From SG8-41 sp035259205 (GTDB lineage: Bacteria > Pseudomonadota > Gammaproteobacteria > Burkholderiales > SG8-41): DNA of 57,867 nucleotides. Shown here in pieces: positions 8,911 through 18,186 of this stretch; position 1 is the stretch's first letter, and the number at the start of each line of letters is the position of its first letter. The position numbers were made by a program, and so were the translations under genes. The stretch spans positions 1 to 57,867 of the forward strand of contig DATFWO010000115.1 of assembly GCA_035259205.1 (NCBI GenBank), written 5' to 3'. Under the pieces are notes generated by a model, which was not told the DNA's origin, did no database searches, and was given only the letters and a program-made list of their open reading frames with translations.

Positions 8911-9450
8911 ATGGACAAGATATCCGCCCTAATGGACGGTGAGCTCGACGCTCACCAGTCTGAACAGCAGCTCGCCCGCCTCAAGAACGACAGCGAGGCG
9001 CGTGCGTGCTGGGAAGCGTTCCACCTGATCGGCGATGCATTGCGTGGTGAGCGCATCGTCTCCAGAAATCTTTCCGAACGGCTCAGAGAGCGGCTCGCGC
9101 AGGAGCCGACCGTTCTCGCGCCGCCGCGGGCCAGGCCCGCAAGGCCCATCGCGACCTACGCGTGGTCTGCCGCCGCTTCGCTCTCGGCCGTCGCGCTCGT
9201 AGGCTGGGTGGCATTCAGCGGCCCGCTTGCTCCGCAACCGGACGCGCCTTCCGTGGCGGCCAAAGCGCCGCCCGTCGCTCCGGTCCCTGTCGTTGCCGCG
9301 CCGCCCCAGCTCGCAAGCGTCCCGAGCGAAGGGAAGATGAATGAATACCTGATCGCGCATCAGGAATTCTCTCCGAGCACTGCGATACAGGGGCTCGCAC
9401 CGTATATACGCACCGTGTCGGGCACGCAAACGGGGAAGGGACAGGAGTGA
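8911..9450 (+). CDS. rseA: Anti-sigma-E factor RseA/MucA
   Basis: A 179-residue single-pass membrane protein. The N-terminal cytoplasmic sigma-binding domain (about 1-65) begins with the family pattern MDKISALMDGELD. One membrane span follows at about 82-103, then a Pro/Ala-rich linker and a periplasmic tail. The family holds sigma-E inactive until DegS/RseP-type cleavage. It begins on the base after the rpoE stop, and its TGA overlaps the GTG start of rseB, so the three genes are probably translationally coupled. Confidence 0.93.
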   Translation: MDKISALMDGELDAHQSEQQLARLKNDSEARACWEAFHLIGDALRGERIVSRNLSERLRERLAQEPTVLAPPRARPARPIATYAWSAAASLSAVALVGWVAFSGPLAPQPDAPSVAAKAPPVAPVPVVAAPPQLASVPSEGKMNEYLIAHQEFSPSTAIQGLAPYIRTVSGTQTGKGQE

Positions 9451-10439
9451 AGTTGGTTTTGCCGGCAGTGCTGCTGGGGCTGTCGGTTGCCGCTCCCGCA
9501 GTGGCTGCCGAGCCGGCCGAGTCCCAGGAAGGGCTTGTCTGGCTGAAGAAGATGGCGAGCGCTTCCCGCCAGCTCAATTACGCCGGCTCGTTCGTTTATC
9601 GCAGCAGCCGGCAGGCCGAAAATTCCCGTATCGCCCATTTCGTCAATCCCGCCGGCGGCGAGTTCGAGAGGCTCGAGACGCTCGACGGTCCGCCGCGCGA
9701 AGTGATCCGTACCAACGACCAGGTCACCTGCTATCTGCCCGCGTCGAAGACCGTGATCGTCGAGAAGCGCAATCCGCGCCGGTTCCCGGCGCTGTTGCCC
9801 GAGCAGCTTACCGGCGTAAGCGACAGCTACAACATCCGCAAGGAAGGGATGGACAGGGTCGCGGACCACGAGTGCTACATCATCGTGCTCGAGCCCAAGG
9901 ATAATCTGCGCTATGGACACAATTTCTGTGCCGAAGCGGGTTCGGGCTTGCCGTTGCGCGCGCGCAGCTACAATGAAAAGAAAGAGCCGCTTGAGTCTTT
10001 CGCGTTCACCCAGATAACGATCGGCGGAAACTTCAACCGCGAGATGGTGAAGTCGCGTTACGCTGCCAAATCGAAGGACTGGAAGGTCGACCGCTCCGGG
10101 CTGCCCGTCGCCGAGACGCCGGCCGATACCGGCTGGGTGCTCGTCAGCCGGTTGCCGGGATTCAAGAAGCTGACCGAGTTCAAGCGCTCGATTGCGGGTC
10201 GCGCGACGCCCGTGGCGCATATCGTATTTTCCGACGGGCTGGCGGCTGTTTCCGTGTTCATCGAACCGATGCCGAATGGCAGGGCGACGCAGACGCTGTC
10301 GCACCAGGGAGCAGTCAACATCTACACGAGACCGGTTGCCGAATACATGGTGACGGCGCTGGGGGAGGCGCCGGCCGCTACCGTCATGCAAATCGCCAAT
10401 TCCCTGGAGCTCAAAGGCGCCACAGCCACGGCAAGGTAG
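9447..10439 (+). CDS. rseB: Periplasmic sigma-E regulator RseB/MucB
   Basis: A 330-residue exported protein with signal peptide (about 1-20, ending AVAA) and the MucB/RseB fold. Landmarks are the LNYAGSFVYR strand near residue 45 and the C-terminal domain with DGLAAVSVFIEP. Family knowledge: RseB binds the periplasmic part of RseA and shields it from protease, and released lipopolysaccharide or lipoprotein fragments displace it. The GTG start at 9447 shares bases with the rseA TGA, which fixes the start and suggests coupling. Confidence 0.93.
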   Translation: MKLVLPAVLLGLSVAAPAVAAEPAESQEGLVWLKKMASASRQLNYAGSFVYRSSRQAENSRIAHFVNPAGGEFERLETLDGPPREVIRTNDQVTCYLPASKTVIVEKRNPRRFPALLPEQLTGVSDSYNIRKEGMDRVADHECYIIVLEPKDNLRYGHNFCAEAGSGLPLRARSYNEKKEPLESFAFTQITIGGNFNREMVKSRYAAKSKDWKVDRSGLPVAETPADTGWVLVSRLPGFKKLTEFKRSIAGRATPVAHIVFSDGLAAVSVFIEPMPNGRATQTLSHQGAVNIYTRPVAEYMVTALGEAPAATVMQIANSLELKGATATAR

Positions 10440-10488
10440 CCGGTACCGAAGTTCCTCCCGAGATCACAACAAAATTCCAGGGGATCCC

Positions 10489-11880
10489 ATGCTGAAGCGC
10501 TGGTTCTGGCTGCTGTTCATGTTCGTCCCGGTCGCTGTTGCCGCGCAGCTGCCGGATTTCACCGAGCTCGTGGAAAGACAGGGCCCGGCCGTGGTGAACA
10601 TCAGCACTACGCAGTCGGCGCGCAACCCCCTGTTGCCCCAGGTTCCGAACCTTCAGGAGGACGACCCTTTTTACGAATTCTTCCGCCGCTTCATTCCGAA
10701 TCCGGGACCGCGAGAGTTTCAGACGCAGTCGCTCGGATCAGGCTTCATCATCAGCGCCGACGGCTATGTGATGACCAATGCACACGTCGTAGACGCCGCC
10801 GACGAGATCACGGTGAAGCTCACCGACAAGCGGGAATTCAAGGCGAAAGTGATTGGCGCCGATCGCCGTACCGACCTCGCTCTGATCAAGATCGACGCGA
10901 CCGGGCTGCCATTCGTGAGGTTCGGCGATCCGAACAAGCTGAAAGTCGGCGAATGGGTCATTGCGATCGGGTCCCCATTCGGATTCGAGAACTCGGTGAC
11001 GGCCGGCATCGTGAGCGCGAAAGGACGCTCGCTGCCGCAGGAAAATTATGTGCCTTTCATACAGACCGATGTGGCCGTCAATCCGGGCAACTCGGGAGGG
11101 CCGCTGTTCAACATGAGAGGAGAAGTCGTCGGCATCAACTCCCAGATCTACAGCCGCACTGGCGGGTTCATGGGCCTGTCCTTCGCCATACCGATAGACG
11201 TAGCCAACGAGATCGCCCAGCAGCTGCGCACGGCCGGACGGGTAACGCGCGGTCGCATCGGGGTGGTGATCCAGCCGCTCACGAAGGAGCTGGTGGAATC
11301 GTTTGGTCTCGGGAAGTTGCAGGGCGCACTGGTCAACTCGGTGGAAAAGGGCGGCCCCGCGGAAAAAGCGGGCATAGAGCCTGGAGATGTAATTCTGCGC
11401 TTCGACGGCAAGACGGTCGGCTCTTCCGAGGATTTGCCGCGGCTCGTCGGCGCCGTCAAACCCGGGAGCAAGGTTCCGGTGCAGATCTGGCGCAACAAGC
11501 AGGCGCGTGACGTGCAGGTTGTGGTCGGCGAGATGCAGGACGAGCGCGCCGCCGCCCAGAAAGGCCGGCGCGGAGGAGGAGGCAAGCCCCCAGCCGCAAC
11601 GCCCAGCCAGCATGGACTCACATTGCAGGAGCTTACCGAGGCGCAGCGGAAGGAACTGAAGGTTTCGGGCGGTGTGCTGGTCGAGAACGTGCAGGGCGCC
11701 GCGGCGCGGGCGGGGGTGCGGCGCGGAGACGTGATACTCGCAGTCAACAACCAGGACGTGAAATCGGTGGAACAGTTCAACCAGCTCATGGGCCAGCTCG
11801 ACAAGGGGCGCATCGTGGCGCTGCTCATCCGCCGCGGCGCGAACTCCCTGTACGTGCCGTTCCGTCCGGATGGAAACTGA
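10489..11880 (+). CDS. mucD: Do-family periplasmic serine protease (MucD/DegQ)
   Basis: HtrA/DegP-type protease-chaperone of 463 residues. A signal peptide (1-19) is followed by a trypsin-like domain with triad H99 (TNAHV), D129 (DLALIKID) and S202 (NPGNSGGP), then two PDZ domains (about 250-340 and 375-455). Between the PDZ domains is a low-complexity Gly/Lys/Pro-rich linker. Fourth gene of the sigma-E module, 49 bp after rseB, it degrades or refolds misfolded periplasmic proteins and in pseudomonads restrains the same sigma factor. Confidence 0.94.
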   Translation: MLKRWFWLLFMFVPVAVAAQLPDFTELVERQGPAVVNISTTQSARNPLLPQVPNLQEDDPFYEFFRRFIPNPGPREFQTQSLGSGFIISADGYVMTNAHVVDAADEITVKLTDKREFKAKVIGADRRTDLALIKIDATGLPFVRFGDPNKLKVGEWVIAIGSPFGFENSVTAGIVSAKGRSLPQENYVPFIQTDVAVNPGNSGGPLFNMRGEVVGINSQIYSRTGGFMGLSFAIPIDVANEIAQQLRTAGRVTRGRIGVVIQPLTKELVESFGLGKLQGALVNSVEKGGPAEKAGIEPGDVILRFDGKTVGSSEDLPRLVGAVKPGSKVPVQIWRNKQARDVQVVVGEMQDERAAAQKGRRGGGGKPPAATPSQHGLTLQELTEAQRKELKVSGGVLVENVQGAAARAGVRRGDVILAVNNQDVKSVEQFNQLMGQLDKGRIVALLIRRGANSLYVPFRPDGN

Positions 11881-12107
11881 TCGAGGGGCGGCGCTCGTCG
11901 CCTGCAGACGCCGTTAATCGCGCAACTGATTGCGAGTCCGGCACGCTGCAGGCCGCACGAGAATTCCACAAGGCCGAGCCGCCTGCTCCCGGCGTCGGCT
12001 CGTCGCCTCCGCAGGCGCGGGCAGGCTCTACTGCGTACTTGAATGGTTTCCGTTAGAATGACGCGCCCCTGGTGGCTTGGGAAGGCGATGAATTCGGCAG
12101 CGAGCTA

Positions 12108-12177
12108 GGCTCGAGAGACTGGCGAGCCATCGACAAAACATCAGCGAAACGGGGGGCTCTCGCGGGAGCCCTCTTTT
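12108..12177 (+). promoter_or_regulatory. lepA leader with mutually exclusive hairpins over the ribosome binding site
   Basis: Four short elements alternate. GGCTCG (12108-12113) pairs with CGAGCC (12123-12128), and GGGCTC (12154-12159) pairs with GAGCCC (12166-12171). The second element can instead pair with the third, and the first with the fourth. The last hairpin contains GGGAG (12164-12168), the only plausible Shine-Dalgarno sequence, nine bases before the lepA ATG, and is followed by TCTTTT. This looks like a translational or attenuation switch, but the function is inferred from base pairing only. Confidence 0.45.
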
Positions 12178-13968
12178 ATGCACCACATCCGCAATTTCTC
12201 CATCATCGCGCACATCGATCACGGCAAGTCTACGCTGGCCGACCGCTTCATCCAGTTGTGCGGAGGATTGTCCGACCGCGAGATGGAGGACCAGGTGCTC
12301 GATTCGATGGATCTCGAGCGGGAGCGCGGGATCACCATCAAGGCCCAGACCGCGGCACTCGATTACCGCGCCCGAGACGGGCAGACTTATCTGCTCAACC
12401 TCATCGATACGCCGGGCCATGTGGATTTCTCGTACGAAGTGTCGCGCTCGCTTGCGGCGTGCGAAGGAGCTCTGCTCGTTGTCGACGCCTCTCAGGGCGT
12501 CGAAGCGCAGACGGTCGCGAACTGCTATACCGCGATCGAGCAGGGCGTGGAAGTCGTCCCCGTGCTCAACAAGATGGACCTCCCGCAGGCGGATCCGGAC
12601 CGGGTGATCGCCGAAATCGAGGATATCATCGGGATTCCCGCCACGGACGCGCTGCGGGTGAGCGCAAAGACCGGGGAAGGAGTGGCGGACATCCTCGAAA
12701 CCATCATCGCCCGCATCCCCCCGCCTCAAGGCAGTCCGGATCGGCCGCTCAAGGCGCTGATCATAGATTCCTGGTTCGACAACTACGTCGGCGTGGTCAT
12801 GCTGGTGCGGGTGGTGGACGGCGCGGTCCGCCCGAAAGACCGGATCTCCTTCATGTCTACCGGGACGAGCTATACCTGCGAGCAGACGGGGGTGTTCACG
12901 CCCAAGTCGCGGGCCAAGGAATCCCTGGCTGCGGGCGAAGTCGGCTTCGTCACCGCGGGCATCAAGGAACTGAAGGGCGCGCGCGTGGGCGACACGCTCA
13001 CGCTCGCCGACCGGCCGGCCGCGGAGCCGCTACCCGGCTTCAAGGAGATCAAGCCTCAGGTATTCGCCGGACTCTATCCCGTGGACGCCAACGAATACGG
13101 GGCGTTGCGGGACGCGCTGGAAAAACTCCATCTGAACGATTCCTCGCTTCGCTACGAGCCCGAGTCGTCCCAGGCTCTCGGCTTCGGCTTCCGTTGCGGC
13201 TTTCTTGGGCTGCTGCACCTCGACGTCGTTCAGGAGCGGCTGGAGCGCGAATACGACATGAACCTGATAACGACGGCGCCCACGGTCGTGTACCAGGTGG
13301 CGCTGCGCGACGGATCGGTGCTCGAAGTCGAAAACCCGTCGAAGCTGCCCGATCCGTCCCGGATAGAGGAGATCCGCGAGCCGATCATCACGGCCACGAT
13401 CCTCGTTCCGCAGGAGTATGTCGGACCGGTCATCACTCTCGCCAACCAGAAGCGCGGGAGCCAGCGCGATCTGCAATACAAGGGGCGGCAGGTGGTGCTG
13501 AACTACGAACTCCCGCTTAATGAAGTCGTGATGGATTTTTTCGACAAGCTGAAGTCGGTGTCGCGCGGCTATGCGTCGCTGGACTACGATTTTCTTGAGT
13601 ACCGCGCAGGCGACCTCGTTCGGCTTGACATCCTCATCAACGGCGAGCGCGTGGACGCGCTGTCGCTGATCGTGCATCGCGAAAACGCGCAGCATCGCGG
13701 CCGCGAGCTGGCCGTCAAGATGCGCGAGTTGATCCCGCGCCAGATGTTCGACATCGCCGTGCAGGCGGCGATCGGCTCGCAGATAGTTGCGCGCGAGAAC
13801 GTGAAGGCGCTGCGCAAGAACGTCCTCGCCAAGTGCTACGGCGGCGACATCACGCGCAAGCGGAAGCTCCTGGAAAAGCAGAAGGCGGGCAAGAAACGGA
13901 TGAAGCAGGTAGGCACGGTCGAGATTCCGCAGGAGGCATTTCTCGCCATACTGAAGGTCGAGACATGA
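12178..13968 (+). CDS. lepA: Elongation factor 4 (LepA, back-translocating GTPase)
   Basis: Translational GTPase of 596 residues, full family length. It has the P-loop AHIDHGKST, switch II DTPGHVDF and NKMDLP, followed by the EF-G-like domains and the LepA-specific C-terminal domain ending in a basic tail (KRKLLEKQKAGKKRMK). It binds stalled ribosomes and promotes back-translocation or aids ribosome assembly. The ATG directly follows a TCTTTT tract, and the ribosome binding site lies in a hairpin. The stop overlaps the lepB start by ATGA. Confidence 0.97.
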   Translation: MHHIRNFSIIAHIDHGKSTLADRFIQLCGGLSDREMEDQVLDSMDLERERGITIKAQTAALDYRARDGQTYLLNLIDTPGHVDFSYEVSRSLAACEGALLVVDASQGVEAQTVANCYTAIEQGVEVVPVLNKMDLPQADPDRVIAEIEDIIGIPATDALRVSAKTGEGVADILETIIARIPPPQGSPDRPLKALIIDSWFDNYVGVVMLVRVVDGAVRPKDRISFMSTGTSYTCEQTGVFTPKSRAKESLAAGEVGFVTAGIKELKGARVGDTLTLADRPAAEPLPGFKEIKPQVFAGLYPVDANEYGALRDALEKLHLNDSSLRYEPESSQALGFGFRCGFLGLLHLDVVQERLEREYDMNLITTAPTVVYQVALRDGSVLEVENPSKLPDPSRIEEIREPIITATILVPQEYVGPVITLANQKRGSQRDLQYKGRQVVLNYELPLNEVVMDFFDKLKSVSRGYASLDYDFLEYRAGDLVRLDILINGERVDALSLIVHRENAQHRGRELAVKMRELIPRQMFDIAVQAAIGSQIVARENVKALRKNVLAKCYGGDITRKRKLLEKQKAGKKRMKQVGTVEIPQEAFLAILKVET

Positions 13969-14768
13969 ATTTCGCGCTCGCGCTGTTCATGCTGCTGGTG
14001 GTGACGGGGGCGGTATGGCTGCTCGATCATGTGTGGCTGCGCAAGCATCGTGCCCCGGAGCGCCCGGAGCCCTGGTGGGTCGAGTATCCGAAGAGCTTCT
14101 TTCCGGTGATACTGGTGGTGTTCCTGCTGCGCTCCTTCCTGGTGGAGCCGTTCAAGATTCCGTCCGGATCGATGTTGCCGACCCTGCTGGTGGGCGATTT
14201 CATACTGGTGAACAAGTTCACTTACGGCATACGCATACCGATTCTCAACGTGAAGATGATAGACGTGAACGATCCGCAACGCGGGGAAGTCATGGTATTC
14301 CGCTATCCCGAGAATCCATCGCTCGATTACATCAAGCGGGTCGTGGGGGTGCCGGGTGACGAGGTGACCTACCGCGACAAGCGGCTTCTCATAAACGGCG
14401 TGGAGGCGAAGGTGCAGCCGGACGGCGAGTACAACTACGTGGAATCCGGCCTCTCGTTCGTCTCGACGCAGCGGCTCGCCGAAACCCTGGGCACGCATGC
14501 TCATGCCATTCTGGTGCAGCCCGAAGTGCCTAGCGTGCATCTTTCCGGTGTGCGCTCGTTTCCCTTGCGGGAAAATTGCGCCTACAATGAGCATGGATTT
14601 ACGTGCAAGGTACCGGTTGGGCACTATTTCATGATGGGAGATAATCGGGACAGCAGCAGCGACAGTCGTTACTGGGGATTCGTGCCTCAGGCGAATATCG
14701 TTGGCAAGGCGTTTATGATCTGGTGGAATTTCGACGACTTCCGGAGGATAGGACGGTTAATCGACTGA
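13965..14768 (+). CDS. lepB: Signal peptidase I
   Basis: Inner-membrane serine/lysine protease of 267 residues that removes signal peptides from exported proteins. Two N-terminal membrane spans (about 2-22 and 43-60) precede box B with the catalytic serine S69 (IPSGSMLPTL) and the general-base lysine K124 (YIKRVVG). The C-terminal box GDNRDSSSDSRYWG is intact. The start ATG overlaps the lepA stop. The lepA-lepB pairing is conserved across proteobacteria. Confidence 0.96.
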   Translation: MNFALALFMLLVVTGAVWLLDHVWLRKHRAPERPEPWWVEYPKSFFPVILVVFLLRSFLVEPFKIPSGSMLPTLLVGDFILVNKFTYGIRIPILNVKMIDVNDPQRGEVMVFRYPENPSLDYIKRVVGVPGDEVTYRDKRLLINGVEAKVQPDGEYNYVESGLSFVSTQRLAETLGTHAHAILVQPEVPSVHLSGVRSFPLRENCAYNEHGFTCKVPVGHYFMMGDNRDSSSDSRYWGFVPQANIVGKAFMIWWNFDDFRRIGRLID

Positions 14769-14778
14769 AAGGGGAATC

Positions 14779-15132
14779 ATGCGCAGACAAGAAGGGGTAA
14801 CTCTCACCGGCTTCCTGTTCGTTGCCGTAATCCTGGTTTTCATCATATTGTTCGGGCTCAAAGTCGGTCCTCCCTATCTCGAATACTTTTCGATCAAGAA
14901 ACAGTTCCAGGCGCTCGCCGCTGATCCGGTATCGCGCGGAACGCGCCGCGAGATCGAGGGCGCTTTCGCAGCACGGGCGACGATCGAAAACATCAAGTCG
15001 ATAAACTACTCCGATATTCAGATCAACAAGGAAGGCAATGACGTGGTGATCAGCGCCGAATACTCGGTCAGAGTGCCGTTGTTTGGCAACCTGAGCGCCT
15101 GCATGGACTTCAACCCTACCTCCGCCAAGTAG
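14779..15132 (+). CDS. DUF4845 small membrane-anchored protein
   Basis: A 117-residue protein with a pilin-like N-terminus: a short basic start, then a hydrophobic segment (GVTLTGFLFVAVILVFIILFG), then a soluble tail. It matches DUF4845, which in beta- and gammaproteobacteria sits between lepB and rnc, as here. No function is established. The N-terminal architecture suggests a single-pass membrane protein with the tail in the periplasm. It starts 10 bp after lepB. Confidence 0.85.
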   Translation: MRRQEGVTLTGFLFVAVILVFIILFGLKVGPPYLEYFSIKKQFQALAADPVSRGTRREIEGAFAARATIENIKSINYSDIQINKEGNDVVISAEYSVRVPLFGNLSACMDFNPTSAK

Positions 15133-15164
15133 CGGGCGAGCCAGCGGAGGTTCAGCGGCGAGTG

Positions 15165-15836
15165 ATGGACAGCGGGGAGTTCGAGCTCCGGATAGGTCAT
15201 CGCTTCACCAAACCGGAATTGCTGCGTCGCGCGCTGACGCATCGCAGCTACAGCGCGTCCAACAACGAACGCCTCGAGTTTCTGGGCGACAGCGTGGTGA
15301 ACTGCGCCGTGGCGCTCGAGCTTTTCCACAAATTTCCGCAGCTCACCGAGGGCGAGCTCTCGCGCCTGCGGGCCAATCTCGTCAACCAGCAGGCCCTTGC
15401 CGCGGTCGCCCAGCGCTTCGAGTTCGGCGGCCAGTTGCTGCTCGGAGAGGGGGAGGCCAGGAGTGGCGGCTGGCGCCGGCCTTCCATCCTGGCAGATGCC
15501 GTCGAGGCCGTGATTGGAGCGGCGTTCCTCGACGAAGGCTTCGAGGCGGCGCGGCGCGTGGTCCGTACGCTGCTCGGCGCTGCCATCGACACGATCGATC
15601 CTGCGACGTCGGCCAAGGACCCCAAGACGCTGTTGCAGGAATACCTGCAGGGGCGCCGGATTGCGCTGCCGCAGTACTCGGTGGTGGCGACGCGCGGCGA
15701 GGCACACGAGCAACTGTTCGAGGTGGCGTGCGAGATTCCCGAGCTGCAGATACGCTCGCTGGGCGCGGGCACCAGCCGGCGCAGCGCAGAGCAGGAAGCG
15801 GCGCGAGCCGCCTATGAGCTTGCCAGCCGCGCCTGA
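15165..15836 (+). CDS. rnc: Ribonuclease III
   Basis: Double-strand-specific endoribonuclease of 223 residues that processes rRNA and structured mRNAs. The signature NERLEFLGDSVV (about 34-45) supplies metal-binding Glu and Asp residues, with a second acidic site in the DAVEAVIGAAFLDEG stretch. A C-terminal dsRNA-binding domain (about 152-220) is present. The ATG at 15165 directly follows an in-frame GTG at 15162, so the protein may be one residue longer. Its 3' end overlaps the era start by 23 bp, consistent with the conserved rnc-era operon. Confidence 0.95.
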   Translation: MDSGEFELRIGHRFTKPELLRRALTHRSYSASNNERLEFLGDSVVNCAVALELFHKFPQLTEGELSRLRANLVNQQALAAVAQRFEFGGQLLLGEGEARSGGWRRPSILADAVEAVIGAAFLDEGFEAARRVVRTLLGAAIDTIDPATSAKDPKTLLQEYLQGRRIALPQYSVVATRGEAHEQLFEVACEIPELQIRSLGAGTSRRSAEQEAARAAYELASRA

Positions 15837-16728
15837 CGATACGTCGCAGCACCGGGCAGGCTACGTCGCGATCATCGGCCGCCCCAACGTGGGGAAGTCC
15901 ACGCTTCTCAACCGGCTGGTGGGTGAGAAGGTGAGCATCGTGTCTCCGAAAGCCCAGACGACGCGGCTGCGTATCACGGGCATCGTCACCCGTCCCGGTA
16001 CGCAGATCGTTTTCGTGGATACTCCCGGCTATCAGACGGCGCACCGCTCGACCCTCAATCGCCTGATGAACCGCTCGGTTTCGGCGGCGATCGAGGAGGT
16101 CAATGCCGCCATCTGCGTCGTGGAGGCCTTGCGCTTCGACGAGCGCGATCAGGCTGTCATGGAGCTCATCGCTCCGGGGCTGCCGGCAGTGCTTGCCCTT
16201 AACAAGATCGACCGGGTGGATGACAAGAAGCGCCTCCTGCCATTCATCGAGCGTCTCGCGGCGTTGAGGGACTTTGCCGCTGTCGTTCCGGTGTCGGCGA
16301 GCAAAGGCATGCAAGTAGAAGCGCTGCTGGACGCCACGACATCCCTGCTGCCGCTGGGGCCGGCACCGTTCGACGCGGACGAGCTTACTACCGTGAGCGA
16401 GCGCGTGCTTGCCGCTGAGCTCCTCAGGGAGAAGCTCTTCCGGCTGCTGGGGGAGGAGGTGCCCTACGGAACGGCCGTGGAGATCGAGCGATTTGAAACG
16501 CGCGGCGGGCTGCGCCGTATCTGCGCCGCGATTCTGGTCGCAAAAAACAGCCAGAAAGGCATGGTCATCGGCAAAGGGGGGGAAAAGCTCAAGACGGTGG
16601 GCACGCAAGCCCGGCACGATATGGAGCGGCTCTTCGGCGGCAAGGTACACATCGAATTGTGGGTGAAAGTCCGCAGCGGCTGGGCCGACGACCCGAGCGC
16701 GCTCAAGCGGCTGGGGTACACGGAATAA
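15814..16728 (+). CDS. era: GTPase Era (16S rRNA maturation)
   Basis: Era-type GTPase of 304 residues. It carries G1 GRPNVGKST, the TTR switch I segment, G3 DTPGYQ and G4 NKID, followed by a C-terminal KH RNA-binding domain with VIGKGGEKLK (about 250-262). It binds the 3' end of 16S rRNA and couples small-subunit assembly to growth. The start ATG 15814 lies inside rnc, in a different frame. The frame is open further upstream, but homology begins only here. Confidence 0.95.
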   Translation: MSLPAAPDDTSQHRAGYVAIIGRPNVGKSTLLNRLVGEKVSIVSPKAQTTRLRITGIVTRPGTQIVFVDTPGYQTAHRSTLNRLMNRSVSAAIEEVNAAICVVEALRFDERDQAVMELIAPGLPAVLALNKIDRVDDKKRLLPFIERLAALRDFAAVVPVSASKGMQVEALLDATTSLLPLGPAPFDADELTTVSERVLAAELLREKLFRLLGEEVPYGTAVEIERFETRGGLRRICAAILVAKNSQKGMVIGKGGEKLKTVGTQARHDMERLFGGKVHIELWVKVRSGWADDPSALKRLGYTE

Positions 16729-16730
16729 GT

Positions 16731-17462
16731 ATGAGTCGCGCGAACCTGGTCCGGCAGGACCACCAGTCCGCGTTCGTCCTGCACCGCTACCCGTTTCGCG
16801 AGACGAGCCTCGTCGTGGAAACGTTTACGCGCGATCATGGCCGGATCGCGCTCGTCGCGCGCGGCGCGCGCCGCCCCGGGTCGGCGCTGCGCGGCGTTCT
16901 GCAGGCATTTCAGCCGTTGCTCGTTTCCTGGACGGGCAGGTCGGAACTGCATACGCTCGTGGCCGCGGAATGGGAGGGGAGCTACGCTCCGCTGCGGGGC
17001 GAGGCGTTGATGTGCGGCTTTTATCTCAACGAGCTGATACTGAGACTGCTGCCGCGCGATGACGCCCATGAGAGCTTGTTCGCCTCGTACCGGGAAGCCC
17101 TGGCGGCGCTTGCCGCCACGGCGGACCATGCCGCCGTCCTGCGCCGCTTCGAATTGCGCCTTCTCGGTGATCTGGGATATGCGGTCATGCTCGATCGGGA
17201 GGCGGACAACGGCGCGCCGATCGCTGCAGAGGAGAGCTATGTCTACGTCATAGAACGCGGCCCGCTCGCGGCGCCCGGCCGCTCCGGGCTAAATGGCGTA
17301 GAATTGGCGGGCCAGACTCTGCTCGATATGCAGTCCGGCAACTTCGCGAGTTCGGCGACGCTGCAGCAGAGCAAAATCCTGATGCGCGCGCTGATCAATC
17401 ACTGCCTCGGCAACCAGGTGCTGCACACGCGCCAGTTGCTGCGCGATCTTCACGAGCTGTGA
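16731..17462 (+). CDS. recO: DNA repair protein RecO
   Basis: A 243-residue RecO homologue. The N-terminal OB-fold (about 10-85) contains AFVLHRYPFRETSL and the VARGARRP loop. A helical domain with GFYLNELILRLLPRDD and RFELRLLGDLGY follows. RecO anneals single strands and, with RecR, loads RecA onto SSB-coated DNA. The zinc-binding cysteines of Gram-positive RecO are absent, as is normal for proteobacteria. The start ATG is two bases after era. Confidence 0.93.
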   Translation: MSRANLVRQDHQSAFVLHRYPFRETSLVVETFTRDHGRIALVARGARRPGSALRGVLQAFQPLLVSWTGRSELHTLVAAEWEGSYAPLRGEALMCGFYLNELILRLLPRDDAHESLFASYREALAALAATADHAAVLRRFELRLLGDLGYAVMLDREADNGAPIAAEESYVYVIERGPLAAPGRSGLNGVELAGQTLLDMQSGNFASSATLQQSKILMRALINHCLGNQVLHTRQLLRDLHEL

Positions 17463-17466
17463 GTTC

Positions 17467-18186
17467 ATGATTCTCCTGGGCGTGAACATAGACCATGTGG
17501 CGACTTTGCGGCAGGTACGCGGGACCCGGTACCCGAACCCGGTCGAAGCCGGGATCGCGGCCGAGGCGGCGGGCGCGGACTACATCACGCTGCATCTGCG
17601 GGAGGACCGGCGGCATATCCAGGACGGCGACGTCGCCGAATTGCGGCGACTGCTCAAGACGCGCATGAATCTCGAGTCGGCGTTGACGCCCGAGATGATC
17701 GGCTTCGCCCTGCGCGTGCGGCCCCACGACGTTTGCCTGGTACCGGAGCGGCGGGCCGAGCTGACCACGGAAGGGGGCCTCGATGTCGCGCACAATTTCG
17801 AGCGCGCAGCACAGGCGTGCCGGGAGCTCGAGGACGCCGGGATCCGGGTCTCGCTATTCATCGATGCCGAACGGGCGCAGATCGACGCGGCGCGCGAAGC
17901 GGGGGCCCCGGTGATCGAGCTGCACACCGGGCGCTACGCCGATGCGGCGCCGCACGACGGCCCGGCCGAGCTCGCCAAGATCGCCACGGCAGCGCAATAT
18001 GCGGCTGGCCTCGGGCTGTACGTCAACGCTGGACATGGGCTCAACTACGAGAACGTGCAGCCGATCGCCCGGCTGACCCAGATCCGCGAGCTGAACATCG
18101 GCCATTCGATCGTGTCGCGCGCCGTGTTCGTGGGCCTGCCGCAGGCGGTGCGCGAAATGAGAGCCCTGCTCAACCCCGCATCATGA
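17467..18186 (+). CDS. pdxJ: Pyridoxine 5'-phosphate synthase
   Basis: A 239-residue TIM-barrel enzyme of the DXP-dependent vitamin B6 pathway. It condenses 3-amino-1-hydroxyacetone 1-phosphate with deoxyxylulose 5-phosphate to pyridoxine 5'-phosphate. Visible signatures are the N-terminal LGVNIDHVATLRQVR, HLREDRRHIQD, and GHGLNYENV near the C-terminus. It begins four bases after recO, and its TGA overlaps the acpS ATG. Confidence 0.96.
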   Translation: MILLGVNIDHVATLRQVRGTRYPNPVEAGIAAEAAGADYITLHLREDRRHIQDGDVAELRRLLKTRMNLESALTPEMIGFALRVRPHDVCLVPERRAELTTEGGLDVAHNFERAAQACRELEDAGIRVSLFIDAERAQIDAAREAGAPVIELHTGRYADAAPHDGPAELAKIATAAQYAAGLGLYVNAGHGLNYENVQPIARLTQIRELNIGHSIVSRAVFVGLPQAVREMRALLNPAS

